Positions 32,119-40,921 are shown, counted from the stretch's first letter. The stretch is DNA of 64,000 nucleotides from an uncultured bacterium (GCA_949297805.1 CASFTG010000001.1:434001-498000); one strand, 5' to 3'. Numbers and translations: made by a program. Notes: generated from the sequence alone by a model not told the origin.

Positions 32119-33656
32119 GCTCTCTTCCTTTCTTTGCTGGCTTCAGCGATGTTGACCTCGAACCGGCCGCGATCGACTGGCCGGGAGAAGTAGTAACCCT
32201 GGATGGCGTCGCAATGGAGGTGACGGAGGATCTCGGCTTGCTTCGCCGATTCGACCCCTTCGGCGATGACTTCCATCCCCAAGGTATGGGCCAGTTCGAC
32301 GATCGAGGCGACCATGGCTTTGGCCTTGGGCTCGATCTCGATCTCATCGATGAACGATTTATCGATCTTCAAGACGTCATAGGGGATCGATTTCAATGCC
32401 GAAAGCGAGGAATACCCGATCCCGAAGTCATCGATACTAGTATGGAATCCTAAGGCCTTGATCTTCTTGATGACCGAGGAGATGAAGATGAGGTTCTCGG
32501 CGGCCAGCGACTCCGTCAACTCCAACTCAATCTTATTCGGGTCTACCCCGTATTGGGCGACCGTCTGCTCGAGGAAGGACAGCAGCTCCGGATCATAGAC
32601 GGTCCGTCTTGATAAGTTGACCGAGACGATGAGGTTCTTCATCGCCGGATCGCTTTTCCATCTGGCCAGGGATGCGCAGACGGTCTGGAAGACGAAATGG
32701 TCGATCTCGACGATCTTTCCGCTCGATTCGCAATAGGGGACGAAGACGCTCGGCGGCAAGATGCCCCGGTGGGGGTGCTTCCACCTCACTAAAGCCTCGG
32801 CCCCAAAGAAATTCATATCATTCAAGTTGACTTTCCCTTGGTAATAGACGACGAATTCGCCTCTTTCGATGGCGTTATTCAAGTCAGCATCAAGCCAATG
32901 GATCGAAGCGTCCTCATCGACTAAGCTCTGCGAGAAGCGGAGCACGTCGCAAGAAAGCCGGCGGGAGGCGCTATGGCGGAGGGCGAACTCGGCTTCCTCG
33001 ACTAAGGAACGGCCCGGAAGCGGTTTTACCGCCGGCCTCGAGGAGACCCCGCTTAATAAGGAGGCGAAAGGCAAGGAGCCGGAATGGGCGAAGTTATCGC
33101 TAAGGTGGATCAAGAAGGCCCGTAACCCATCGATGAAAGCGTCTTCGTTTTGAGTCCGATGGAGCAGCAAGAACTCATTGTCGGAGGTGATGCCGATCGG
33201 ATTAAGGGGGAAGCCGACTCGGAGGCTTTTCAAGACGAACCGCATCGTTTGCCTGGCTAATTCGATCTGCAATGAGGATAAAGCCACCCCGCCCGGCCCG
33301 GTGACCGAGAAGGCGATGCCGATGATCTTATCCTGGGGGTTGCCGGTTATAAGCTTTTTCGTGAAAGAAGCGATCTCTTTCTCCGAATAGACATCCTCAA
33401 CCGCCCCGAATTTAGCGACGATGAAGGCTTTTTTCCGCCCATCCTCGATCCGGAGATGGAGGAAGAGGCCGCTTAAGACGGTAAATACTAGGAAAAGGAC
33501 GATCAAGATGGCGAGGGCCAAATATTGCTTATACCCGTATTCGGCCCCGAATAAGCCGAATAAAGCGATGGCTAAGCTAAAGCCAAAGGAGAGGCCGGCT
33601 AAGAAAAGGGAGGCTAGTAAGCTGTAGGAATGGATGGCGATGCGGCGCTCAATCAT
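32115..33656 (-). CDS. EAL-domain cyclic-di-GMP phosphodiesterase, membrane anchored
   Basis: The 513-residue protein has two N-terminal helices (~12-34, ~44-66), a degenerate GGDEF-like middle (~85-240) and an intact EAL domain (~255-505). The active-site residues are present: E-A-L at 287-289, E-L-T-E-S 379-383, D-D-F-G 409-412, K430 and E-G-V-E 466-469. It should hydrolyse cyclic di-GMP to pGpG at the membrane. Encoded between the signal peptidase and the phosphorylase-like gene, it probably lowers the second messenger that the riboswitches of the same locus read, closing a feedback loop. It overlaps the signal peptidase gene by 8 bp. Confidence 0.93.
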   Translation of the reverse strand: MIERRIAIHSYSLLASLFLAGLSFGFSLAIALFGLFGAEYGYKQYLALAILIVLFLVFTVLSGLFLHLRIEDGRKKAFIVAKFGAVEDVYSEKEIASFTKKLITGNPQDKIIGIAFSVTGPGGVALSSLQIELARQTMRFVLKSLRVGFPLNPIGITSDNEFLLLHRTQNEDAFIDGLRAFLIHLSDNFAHSGSLPFASLLSGVSSRPAVKPLPGRSLVEEAEFALRHSASRRLSCDVLRFSQSLVDEDASIHWLDADLNNAIERGEFVVYYQGKVNLNDMNFFGAEALVRWKHPHRGILPPSVFVPYCESSGKIVEIDHFVFQTVCASLARWKSDPAMKNLIVSVNLSRRTVYDPELLSFLEQTVAQYGVDPNKIELELTESLAAENLIFISSVIKKIKALGFHTSIDDFGIGYSSLSALKSIPYDVLKIDKSFIDEIEIEPKAKAMVASIVELAHTLGMEVIAEGVESAKQAEILRHLHCDAIQGYYFSRPVDRGRFEVNIAEASKERKRA

Positions 33657-34452
33657 TGCTTACCCCCTTATCGCAAGAACTAATTTTACCTTCCTTTTTT
33701 AGTTTTTGCCTCTCTTTCTTTTTGGCTTTCGCGATTTCCGCTTGGTAATGCTCTTTCAGTTCCTTCTTATAACGCCATTTCTCTTCAAAAGCCAAAACCG
33801 CCGCCTCGTCATTAAGGTCGATCCCGGCTTTATTCAAAGCCTCCTGCAATTCGGCCTGTTCTTGCTTATGTTCTTTCTTCATCTGGACCGCGGTCGAGGC
33901 GATGGTGTAGATGGCGGCGATCGCCAATGGGGTCAAGATCAATAAGGGAAACAACCAGCTGGCATGATTATGCTCGCTTGGGACTTGGGGGGAGACGTAG
34001 GTTAAGAAAGCCCCAAAGGACTCGGAATGGTAAACCATCTTCCCGATGTAGTTATCGACGGAAAAGGTCTCGCCGCTTGAGGCGATTTCGGCGTTGGCGT
34101 TATCCCCTCTGGTCTGGAAGGTCATGACCTGCCCGTTTTCGTCATAGATGATATTGGTCACCCGGTGGGTATCGGGGGCGCCTAAAGTCGCGTAATAGAA
34201 AGTGATGACGTCGCCGACTTCGATCTCTTCGGGCGGGACATCCTCGATGATGATGCCCGAGCCGACCGGCAAGGAATCAGGCTTATCCCCGACCATCGAG
34301 TCGGTGGCGACGTAGAGGAAGGAATAGCCGAACACCGAGGGGACCCCGAAGTTCTTCTTCATGCTGACTAACATCGAGACCTGGCAATAGCCAAAGAAAA
34401 GGACGAGGAGCAAGAGGAAGCCAGTGACAAGCCGGGAAAGCCACTTCCTCAT
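33649..34452 (-). CDS. sipW: SipW-type (Ser/His) signal peptidase I
   Basis: The 267-residue protein has an N-terminal helix (~8-30), the catalytic Ser in A-T-D-S-M-V-G-D (Ser52), G-D-V-I-T-F (box C/D), D-T-H-R-V with His96 in place of the bacterial Lys, and R-G-D-N-A (box E). A second helix (~164-187) and a long Lys/Glu-rich cytoplasmic tail follow. The Ser/His dyad places it with ER-type/SipW peptidases that mature TasA-like fibre proteins. In this locus it is the obvious processor of the T-Y-A-W-F proteins. The ~80-residue charged tail is longer than usual. It overlaps both neighbours (4 and 8 bp). Confidence 0.9.
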   Translation of the reverse strand: MRKWLSRLVTGFLLLLVLFFGYCQVSMLVSMKKNFGVPSVFGYSFLYVATDSMVGDKPDSLPVGSGIIIEDVPPEEIEVGDVITFYYATLGAPDTHRVTNIIYDENGQVMTFQTRGDNANAEIASSGETFSVDNYIGKMVYHSESFGAFLTYVSPQVPSEHNHASWLFPLLILTPLAIAAIYTIASTAVQMKKEHKQEQAELQEALNKAGIDLNDEAAVLAFEEKWRYKKELKEHYQAEIAKAKKKERQKLKKEGKISSCDKGVSND

Positions 34453-36521
34453 CGTTTACCCCTCTTCTTGCCATAGTCTTTGACGAAGATCCTTCCACCC
34501 CGTTTCGACCGGGTCTTGAGGTTGGTGTAATGGATGACTTTCGGCTGCTTAGCCTCTTCGGCTTTCTTTTCCGCCTTCTTGGCTTTTCTGGCCGCCTTCC
34601 CTTTCTTTTTGGTCGAGGCGACCGGCTTTGATTCTTCGGTCTTTTTAACGGGCTTTTTACGGGGTTTCTTGGGTGTTTCCTCGTTATTTGCCGCCTTTTT
34701 CTTAACCGTTTTCTTCTTGGTTGAGCCCTTTTTCTTCGCCGCTGGTTTCTTTGGTTTTTCCTCCTCTTTTTGCAGCGATTCTTCGGTCGATTCGACCGGC
34801 TGCGGCTGAGTTTCGACGTTCAAAGGCTCGTTGGCCGGCTCGGCTTTTGACGGCACTTTGTCTTTGATGAGCTCGTTGATGAGTTGCCCTTCTTCCTCGG
34901 GGGAGGTTAAGACATAGTCCCCGGCCTTTTCTTGCTCGGGCAATAGATACACTGGGTGTTCGGGGACCGGGATGTTGAGGTCATCGTTAGCCTCATCGCT
35001 CTCGGCGATCCCTTGATTATCGGAGATGATGGCGCCCCCGGCGACCGGAGAGGGCGTCGCATCGGGATAAGGATGGGATTGGCCTTCTTCTAGATAGGGC
35101 GAATAACCGGATTCGATGTCGTGGTTCCGATCGATCAAACCAAGTCGGTGGACCTCGATCCGGGTCTGCCGGAGTAAAGCCATCTCCTCTTCTTCTTTAG
35201 CTTGGATGTCTTCGAGTTTTTTCTTCTCGGCTTCGAGCCGGGCCCGTTCGAGCTCAAGTCGCCGAATTTCGGCCCGCCGTTCATCCTCTTTCCGTTGAAG
35301 CTCAGCTTCCTCTTTCCGTTGCTTGGCTTCCTCTTCGACGTCTTTGGCCTTTTGCTTTTCGATCGCTTCTTCAATCGCCGCCAATTTGGCCTTGTCGGCT
35401 TTAAGCTTGGCCTCGAATTGCTCGCGGTAGGCTTTGGCTTCCTCTTGGGTCGGGGCGAGGGGGATCTTCGATTGCTCGCGCTCGGCCAGGGGGAACTGGT
35501 CATAAAGGAACTTGCCGTTGTAGAACGTCTCGTCCTCTAACGAGAACAAAACCTTGGGGACGATTTTCTTCTTTTTGCTCTTGGCCTTGATCTCGTCTTT
35601 CTCGATCAAGTTGGCGTCTAAGGTGAGGATTGATTCGGCCAATAAGCCGGCGAGATTGTCGATATAGGCGTCATCGAACTTCTTGTCGTCTTCTTGGACG
35701 TTATAGGAAATGCCGAGTTCCTTATAGGCATCGAGGAACTTCCATAACGCGAAGCATTTCTTATAATCCGGGTTCTTGACCAATAAGTTAGTCGGATGAA
35801 TCGGGTTGGCGACTGGCTTAGCCCCTTTCATCAAGGCCATGAAGGGGGAGGCGTTGAAGAAGGCGACTCTTTCCCGTAATCTAGCTAGCCGGAGCAACAA
35901 CTCCTCGTTTTTCTCGGCTTGTCCTCCGTCTTTCGAGGGGGCGGAGACTTTAATCCTCGTATCGACTTCGAACTTGACCCCGGCTTGCATTTCTTCGCTA
36001 TGGAGCAAGAGGACTTCGGAATCTCTAGTCTCGCCATGGTCGCGGACAAAGAGGAAGCGCTTCTCGACGAAGACCCCGGCTTTTTGAATAAGGGTCATCA
36101 AAAACCGGTTCTCGTAGATCCAGTAATCGACTTCCGATTCCGGGACTAATAGTTTCTCCGGGGTGACGTTCCCTTGCTCATCGACCGAATGGACGTATTG
36201 GGTATGGGAGGCGAGGTGGGAGATGGACCGAGAACTGATCCTTTTCGCTCTGCCAGCCTCTACTAGGACATCGTTATCTTTAATAAAGGAACGGGGATTG
36301 GCGATGATTTTCTCAATCGCCGCGAACCCTTTCTCCAACTCGATAATGAAAGTATCGTCCAGCGTCTTCTCTTCTAATCTGCTCTTCTGGGCTAAATAGG
36401 TTTTCTTGCTGCTTCTTATGCTCTCCAATAACGCCTTAAAGGAAGCCGACTGGCTGATTAATGATTGCAGTTTTCTTAGATACGCCCGACTGGCGGCATC
36501 TAAACTCAGCTTCCCGGCCAT
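34449..36521 (-). CDS. DUF2357-like protein with charged coiled coil and Lys/Ala-rich tail
   Basis: The 690-residue protein has no signal or membrane segment. Residues ~100-330 resemble DUF2357 proteins that partner McrB-like ATPases: a Y-W-I-Y-E-N-R-F-L-M-T-L-I segment (the E-N-R-F-L hallmark) after E-S-E-V-D. Residues ~365-455 are an Arg/Glu/Lys coiled coil. Residues ~560-690 are an unusually basic tail of K-K-P-A-A-K-K-K type repeats, like histone H1 or RNA-binding tails. It follows the AAA+ gene by four bases and overlaps sipW by four. A McrC-like partner role is inference; the nuclease motif of McrC was not found. Confidence 0.65.
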   Translation of the reverse strand: MAGKLSLDAASRAYLRKLQSLISQSASFKALLESIRSSKKTYLAQKSRLEEKTLDDTFIIELEKGFAAIEKIIANPRSFIKDNDVLVEAGRAKRISSRSISHLASHTQYVHSVDEQGNVTPEKLLVPESEVDYWIYENRFLMTLIQKAGVFVEKRFLFVRDHGETRDSEVLLLHSEEMQAGVKFEVDTRIKVSAPSKDGGQAEKNEELLLRLARLRERVAFFNASPFMALMKGAKPVANPIHPTNLLVKNPDYKKCFALWKFLDAYKELGISYNVQEDDKKFDDAYIDNLAGLLAESILTLDANLIEKDEIKAKSKKKKIVPKVLFSLEDETFYNGKFLYDQFPLAEREQSKIPLAPTQEEAKAYREQFEAKLKADKAKLAAIEEAIEKQKAKDVEEEAKQRKEEAELQRKEDERRAEIRRLELERARLEAEKKKLEDIQAKEEEEMALLRQTRIEVHRLGLIDRNHDIESGYSPYLEEGQSHPYPDATPSPVAGGAIISDNQGIAESDEANDDLNIPVPEHPVYLLPEQEKAGDYVLTSPEEEGQLINELIKDKVPSKAEPANEPLNVETQPQPVESTEESLQKEEEKPKKPAAKKKGSTKKKTVKKKAANNEETPKKPRKKPVKKTEESKPVASTKKKGKAARKAKKAEKKAEEAKQPKVIHYTNLKTRSKRGGRIFVKDYGKKRGKR

Positions 36522-36525
36522 TTAT

Positions 36526-38070
36526 TTATCCAACCTGTTTCAAGAAGCCTCTGATCTTGGCTTTGCTCCGCTTGAACTCGCCTTTGCCAAACAGCTTAGT
36601 CAGCTCTTGGTCTAAGGCCAAAAGCTCATCCCGGAGGAAGGCGACGTTTAAGACCTCGAACTTCTTTAGAATCTTCGACTCAAAGACATAGTCGACCGCT
36701 TCAAGCTCGGTCCCGCCGCAGGCGACGTAGCAGGGGACAAAGGATTCCATCTGGCGGAGGATCCGGTTGCCGAACGCCAATTTGAAATGGGCGATGACGA
36801 ATTCGTCTAAGGCCTCGAACCGTTCCTTGGTTTTCGTCGATAAGGGATAATCGGCCTTCGCCTTGGCGAATAAGGAAGAAAGATAGTCATAGGGAAGGGG
36901 GCAAGACTCAGTGAACTTGGCCTCAAAGGGGATGCCCTTGTTATCGAAGAAAAGCGACATCGACCGGTCATAGACCTTATCGGTGATGGTGAAGGTCGAG
37001 TCATCGTTATTGGCCGTCCCGACGAAGATGATGTTTTGAGGGATGAGCAACCTGCCTTCGTTTAAGTGGCGGGGATCGTCGCTTCTAGGCGCGGCGACCA
37101 GGGAGATATTCCACTCGTTGACGTTCGGCATTTCCATGATGGAAAGGAACTCGGCGAAGTAGTACTCGATTCGGGCGAGGTTCATTTCGTCTAAGACTAC
37201 GACCGAAAGGTCATCGCGGTAAGTGGCTTCGTAAATCGCCCGGAGGAACTCGGTCTCGGTGAAGCGGTGGGTGAAGTCGTTGTAATAGCCAAGCAATTCC
37301 GACCGGTCATGCCAAGACGGCTGGACCGAGCAGATGGTGGCGTTATGCTGCAAGAAGCGTCCAAAAGCATAAGGCAAGGAGGTTTTGCCGGTGCCGGAGA
37401 TACCTTCTAAGATGATGATCTTGCCCGTGCCGATAGAGGAGATGAACTCCCGCATCGTCTCGATGGTGTAATAGAGCCCGAGTTGGGAAGCGGCGAAGAG
37501 GCGGAACCGTTCGCAGATCCCCTTCAAATCGATATTGGCCGCGTCTTCCGGTAAACGGGTCGGGGGTAAGGGGGTCAAGTATTCCTCGTCGACGGCCGCC
37601 AGCTTGGGGAAGCGGACATCGTCGTTGCTTTCCTCGTTTTCCTTCTTCTCGTTCTTGTTCTCGATAGAAGCGGTTCCGGTATTCGCGGGCAATGCCCCGA
37701 CCGAGATGCCGAGGATCTTGTCTTTCTCCGAGATGGCGTGGAACAATTCTAAGTTCAGCCGTTCGATCTCGGCTTTGTATTTCTTCGTGTCCTCCGTCCG
37801 GCCCCGATACCGGATATAACGCCTTATGAAATAGAAGATTAAATAGCCTAACGCGCCGAGTAAGGCGGCGGCGATGATGATGAATAAGACGAAGAAGAAA
37901 TAGCCGGCCGTCCCGAAGTCGGGGGAATAGTTGGCGTAAAGCGAGTTGTAGTAATCGATTTCCTGGGGGACTCTTTTCCAAGGACCAGCGAAAATATCGG
38001 CGAAGAAATAGCCGAGGTTCGTGAAGAACTGGATGAGCATGTTCTTTAAGTATTCGAAGTAAGCGGACAT
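36526..38070 (-). CDS. Membrane-anchored McrB-like AAA+ ATPase
   Basis: The 514-residue protein has one strong helix (~57-84) and a linker with a short coiled coil. The AAA+ domain follows: Walker A G-I-S-G-T-G-K-T (223-230), Walker B V-V-V-L-D-E-M-N-L-A-R (290-300) with E-Y-Y-F-A-E-F-L-S-I-M-E after it, and a sensor-1 strand I-I-F-V-G-T-A-N-N-D-D. The D-E-M-N-L-A-R motif is the McrB/dynein-like clade hallmark. McrB proteins usually drive restriction endonucleases and are cytosolic; membrane anchoring and position in a secretion operon are odd. It may remodel or energise export of the neighbouring surface proteins with the DUF2357 protein. Confidence 0.85.
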   Translation of the reverse strand: MSAYFEYLKNMLIQFFTNLGYFFADIFAGPWKRVPQEIDYYNSLYANYSPDFGTAGYFFFVLFIIIAAALLGALGYLIFYFIRRYIRYRGRTEDTKKYKAEIERLNLELFHAISEKDKILGISVGALPANTGTASIENKNEKKENEESNDDVRFPKLAAVDEEYLTPLPPTRLPEDAANIDLKGICERFRLFAASQLGLYYTIETMREFISSIGTGKIIILEGISGTGKTSLPYAFGRFLQHNATICSVQPSWHDRSELLGYYNDFTHRFTETEFLRAIYEATYRDDLSVVVLDEMNLARIEYYFAEFLSIMEMPNVNEWNISLVAAPRSDDPRHLNEGRLLIPQNIIFVGTANNDDSTFTITDKVYDRSMSLFFDNKGIPFEAKFTESCPLPYDYLSSLFAKAKADYPLSTKTKERFEALDEFVIAHFKLAFGNRILRQMESFVPCYVACGGTELEAVDYVFESKILKKFEVLNVAFLRDELLALDQELTKLFGKGEFKRSKAKIRGFLKQVG

Positions 38071-38083
38071 TGACTATCCCTCC

Positions 38084-39142
38084 TTATTTCCTCATGGTGT
38101 TTAAGCAGACGAAGCTCAGGTCGAGGTTGAAGGCCCCGTCGACCACTTCCTCAGACGCATCTTTATCCCAGCCCTCGATATAAAGGCTGATGACGAGCCG
38201 GGTCGGCTCGTTGGCATTTAGATAGGCCAACGGGAACTGGGTTAAGGGGTCGAAGCTCGGCTCATTATAATCTAGAGACAACGAATCGATGGTTTGGGAA
38301 TGCTCGATCTCGGGGGTAAAGCCATTTTCTTTTGATTCGTCCTTAAGAAACGGGGCGACGTTGGCGCTGCTCTTGGGCTGGTTATCCCCGTTATCGATGA
38401 CGTTATCGCTCTCTTCCCCATAAATTGGATCGCCAGTATAAGACCCATAGACGATTTCTTGGCCATCGAGCGAATCGAAGTAGCCATCGCCATTAAGGTC
38501 GAGCCGGCCAACTAATTCCGTCTCCCCATCCTTATATAGATCGAGGATCCGATACCCCTGGTTGCCTAGGAACGAGACCCGGATGCATTTCGTGACCGCA
38601 TCGAGACTTCCTTCCTCTAACCCGTAATAGGCTTCGGTTTCGCGGTTGGTTTCGATATTCGGGGAGAGGAAGGTCCCCTCTTTATCTAAGAATAGATAAC
38701 CGGACTCTTCGCAACGGAAGTAAGTCTCGAAGGATAGATACCCTTGGCTAGCCTTAATCGGCGTCGGGATGCCCGGGCTTAATGAATAGAGGACCGGGAA
38801 AGCGGAAGCGAGATCGGTTTCATCGTTATACCAGCTATTTAAGTTCATCCCCGAGACGGGGCTTAATTCCATCCCCGGGGCATAGCTAGGATAATGCTCC
38901 GATAACTCCTTATCCCCGATCGATTCGTAATAATCGATATTATCGCTGAGGTTTTGCTTTAACCCGATTTCGAGTTTGGGCCCTTCGGCGACGCTCATCC
39001 CGATTTCCGATACCTTTTGGGCATTGGTTAATTCAAACCAAGCGTAGGTAGCGGTGACGGAAGTCCCGAGTGCCAGCAAAAAAGCCCCGGCGCCTAAAAG
39101 AAGGAGGGACTTAATGGTTTTAAGGTCATCGAAACGCTCCAT
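38084..39142 (-). CDS. Exported protein with A-T-Y-A-W-F motif (SipW-type substrate)
   Basis: The ATG at 39142 shares its A with the TGA of the upstream gene, so I place the start there rather than at 39202. The 352-residue protein has a basic start (M-E-R-F-D-D-L-K-T-I-K), a hydrophobic segment (~12-30) and A-T-Y-A-W-F at 31-36. An acidic extracellular part (Asp/Glu/Ser/Tyr) includes D-L-N-G-D-G-Y-F-D-S-L-D-G, a calcium-binding (dockerin/EF-hand-like) loop. It is the second gene of the operon, ahead of the AAA+ ATPase. Probably a fibre or matrix subunit. Confidence 0.7.
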   Translation of the reverse strand: MERFDDLKTIKSLLLLGAGAFLLALGTSVTATYAWFELTNAQKVSEIGMSVAEGPKLEIGLKQNLSDNIDYYESIGDKELSEHYPSYAPGMELSPVSGMNLNSWYNDETDLASAFPVLYSLSPGIPTPIKASQGYLSFETYFRCEESGYLFLDKEGTFLSPNIETNRETEAYYGLEEGSLDAVTKCIRVSFLGNQGYRILDLYKDGETELVGRLDLNGDGYFDSLDGQEIVYGSYTGDPIYGEESDNVIDNGDNQPKSSANVAPFLKDESKENGFTPEIEHSQTIDSLSLDYNEPSFDPLTQFPLAYLNANEPTRLVISLYIEGWDKDASEEVVDGAFNLDLSFVCLNTMRK

Positions 39143-40140
39143 CAGCCATCGAACTCCATCTGGAAGGTCATCATCGCCCCTTCCGGGACCGCCCCGGCGC
39201 ATTCCTGGTCGTTGCCTTCTAACCAGGAGACGATGGTGTAGCGGACCACCCCCAGCGGGGCGATGGTCGCGTTATCGCGAATAATGACCCCGGTTTCGTC
39301 ATAGAAAGGGGTGCAATAGCCTTTCGATTCTTCCCTTTCCAAGTCGGGGGAAGGATAACGGAGGATGTTCCCATTCTCGTCCTTTTTCCTTGAGGTCTTA
39401 GAGACGCATTCGCGGGTATCGTCTACTCCTCCATCGATCGTCCCGGGCTCCAACGACTGATAGCCATAGATGTCGAACCCTTCGCTTGAGTCATCATCGG
39501 ATAAGGATTCGCGATATAAGCCGATCCGCAGGTATTCATAAGGCTCGTGGGCCTCATTGAGAGGGGCGACATAGTCGCTTATCGAGAATTGATAGGTATA
39601 GGTGAGGCTCTCCTCGGTGTTGTTATGGAGATAAAACACATACACCAAGGCGGCCGCCACCCCTTCCTCCCCTTGCTCGGAAGAAAGGTCGGAGCCGGAG
39701 ACGACTCCATCATTCCAATAGGCGTTATAGGATCCGCCGAGGTTGTCTTGGTTTTTGACGTGGCTATCAAGATAATCGAACACCTGGTCAGAAGCGGCCG
39801 GGTTGGCGTTGGCGATCCCATCGGCGAGCAAAGTCGAGGTCAAATCCCCATCTTCATATTGGGATAAAGAAAGGTTATCCGACTTATTCCGCGGGTTTAA
39901 AGCCACGGTGAAATTGCCGGATACCCGGCCTAAGAACGCGGCGATGGTAAAGCCTATAAAGCCCAGTAAGGCCACCGAAAGGACGATGGCGGCGATGTTG
40001 CGCCGCTTTCTTCGCTTCGTTATCTGCTCCGCCGTTTCCCGTCCCACCATGCCGGGGGTATCGGGCTGCGGGGCGGCCGAAGCATTTTCTTCCGGAGTCT
40101 CCTCTTGGCTATTCTCTTTCTCTTCGTCAGCCAAAATCAA
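39142..40140 (-). CDS. Exported or membrane-anchored surface protein, first gene of the operon
   Basis: The 332-residue protein starts at a TTG (40140; a TTG at 40134 is also possible) after an AGAGG. Residues 1-47 are cytoplasmic: an acidic part and then K-R-R-K-R-R-N. The hydrophobic segment (~48-63) ends in T-I-A-A-F-L (65-70), close to the T-x-A-x-F pattern of the other substrates. The extracellular part is acidic, with C-V-S-K and C-T-P-F that could form a disulfide. Unlike the others it keeps a long cytoplasmic leader, so it may stay membrane bound. Transcription begins at the promoter and GEMM-I element upstream. Confidence 0.65.
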   Translation of the reverse strand: MILADEEKENSQEETPEENASAAPQPDTPGMVGRETAEQITKRRKRRNIAAIVLSVALLGFIGFTIAAFLGRVSGNFTVALNPRNKSDNLSLSQYEDGDLTSTLLADGIANANPAASDQVFDYLDSHVKNQDNLGGSYNAYWNDGVVSGSDLSSEQGEEGVAAALVYVFYLHNNTEESLTYTYQFSISDYVAPLNEAHEPYEYLRIGLYRESLSDDDSSEGFDIYGYQSLEPGTIDGGVDDTRECVSKTSRKKDENGNILRYPSPDLEREESKGYCTPFYDETGVIIRDNATIAPLGVVRYTIVSWLEGNDQECAGAVPEGAMMTFQMEFDG

Positions 40141-40285
40141 AAACCTCTAATGGCCGAAATTCACGGCCGGCGCCTGCTCGGATGACCATTGGAATCGCTT
40201 AGTTCACCCGGATAGGCTAATAGCCCATTTAGGGGAAAACGGATCGAAACGCCCCAGTTGCCCACAAGGATCGCTTTATCGTCTT

Positions 40286-40365
40286 CCGGGGTAACTGGCT
40301 GCCATTCCGAGGGAGTAGGCCCTGTAGTTTTGCGCCGCCAGGTTTCCCAGGCTTTGCTTTTCACG
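40286..40365 (-). promoter_or_regulatory. Cyclic-di-GMP-I (GEMM-I) riboswitch, copy 2
   Basis: On the minus strand: AAAGCAAAGCC, a CCTGG-GAAA-CCTGG type P2 arm, GGCGCAAAACTACAGGGCC, a variable loop, then ATGGCAGCCAGTTACC. The core matches copy 1 closely (GGCGCAAAACTA-AGGGCC shared). The P3 strand CCAGTTACCC can alternatively pair with GGGCAACTGG about 25 bases downstream (40254-40263), a likely expression platform. Confidence 0.85.
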
Positions 40366-40370
40366 GGCCT

Positions 40371-40399
40371 ATTTTGGAATCTTTGTCTCCGTCAGTCAA
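40371..40399 (-). promoter_or_regulatory. Promoter of the AAA+/SipW operon
   Basis: On the minus strand TTGACT (40394-40399) and CAAAAT (40371-40376) are 17 bp apart. The -35 box overlaps the T-run of the preceding terminator. Confidence 0.7.
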
Positions 40400-40459
40400 G
40401 AAAAAAACGTCAGCCGTTGAGGAGGTGATGTAAACATCAATTCCCGTCAGCCGACGTTA
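40394..40459 (-). terminator. Terminator of the 127-residue membrane protein gene
   Basis: On the minus strand AACGTCGGCT and GGCTGACGTT pair (two wobble pairs) around a loop with its own small hairpin, followed by seven T. Confidence 0.7.
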
Positions 40460-40840
40460 TTAGTCTTTATTGTTTTCTTCTTCGAGTTCCTTCAAGACCT
40501 CAAGTCGAGCTTCTTCCTTGGCCTTAGCGGCGATGGCGTCTCTTTCCTTATCGCTAAGCTTCGATTCCCGTTTCAAGGCGAAGTAGACGAGATAGACGAT
40601 ATCAAGGGCGAGGATAACAAGGATCGGCATGACGATCATAAGAAAGAAAGGGGTGGGGTTATTCTGCAGCCAGCCGATCATCGGCCCGTTTTCCTCGAGG
40701 TTCAAAGCCAAATAATCGCTGTATTGCTCGGGAGAATGATAGGTGGTGATGACCAGAATCGAGACCACGAAGGCGAAGACGATGATCGCCGCCTCAATGA
40801 TCCCGGCGATCATTAGCGTTAACTTCTGTTTCTTGTCCAT
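40460..40840 (-). CDS. Small membrane protein with two helices
   Basis: The ATG at 40840 is preferred to an upstream frame start because the promoter lies at 40862-40889. The 126-residue product has helices at ~9-33 and ~65-90, an extracellular loop between them (E-Q-Y-S-D-Y-L-A-L-N-L-E-E-N-G) and a charged cytoplasmic coiled-coil tail (L-S-D-K-E-R-D-A-I-A-A-K-A-K-E-E-A-R). I do not recognise it. It is bounded by its own promoter and terminator and stands directly upstream of the surface-protein operon, so a link is possible but not shown. Confidence 0.65.
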   Translation of the reverse strand: MDKKQKLTLMIAGIIEAAIIVFAFVVSILVITTYHSPEQYSDYLALNLEENGPMIGWLQNNPTPFFLMIVMPILVILALDIVYLVYFALKRESKLSDKERDAIAAKAKEEARLEVLKELEEENNKD

Positions 40841-40861
40841 ATCGGTTCGTTTCCGGGCTAG

Positions 40862-40889
40862 ATTGTAGCACACCAAATGCCATATTTAA
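40862..40889 (-). promoter_or_regulatory. Promoter of the 126-residue membrane protein gene
   Basis: On the minus strand TTAAAT (40884-40889) and an extended TGCTACAAT (-10 at 40862-40867) are 16 bp apart. Confidence 0.6.
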
Positions 40890-40921
40890 GGGAAAAATGT
40901 GCCGAAAAGCAAAATCTCCCC

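Noticed and set aside
34534..35540. Several long open frames opposite the DUF2357-like gene
   Set aside because: They are antisense shadows of the Lys/Glu-rich coding sequence, full of Phe and Ser from complementary codons, without ribosome sites.
40161..40364. Open frame of 67 codons on the minus strand
   Set aside because: It lies across the GEMM-I aptamer and its leader; the sequence conservation is that of the RNA, and there is no ribosome site.
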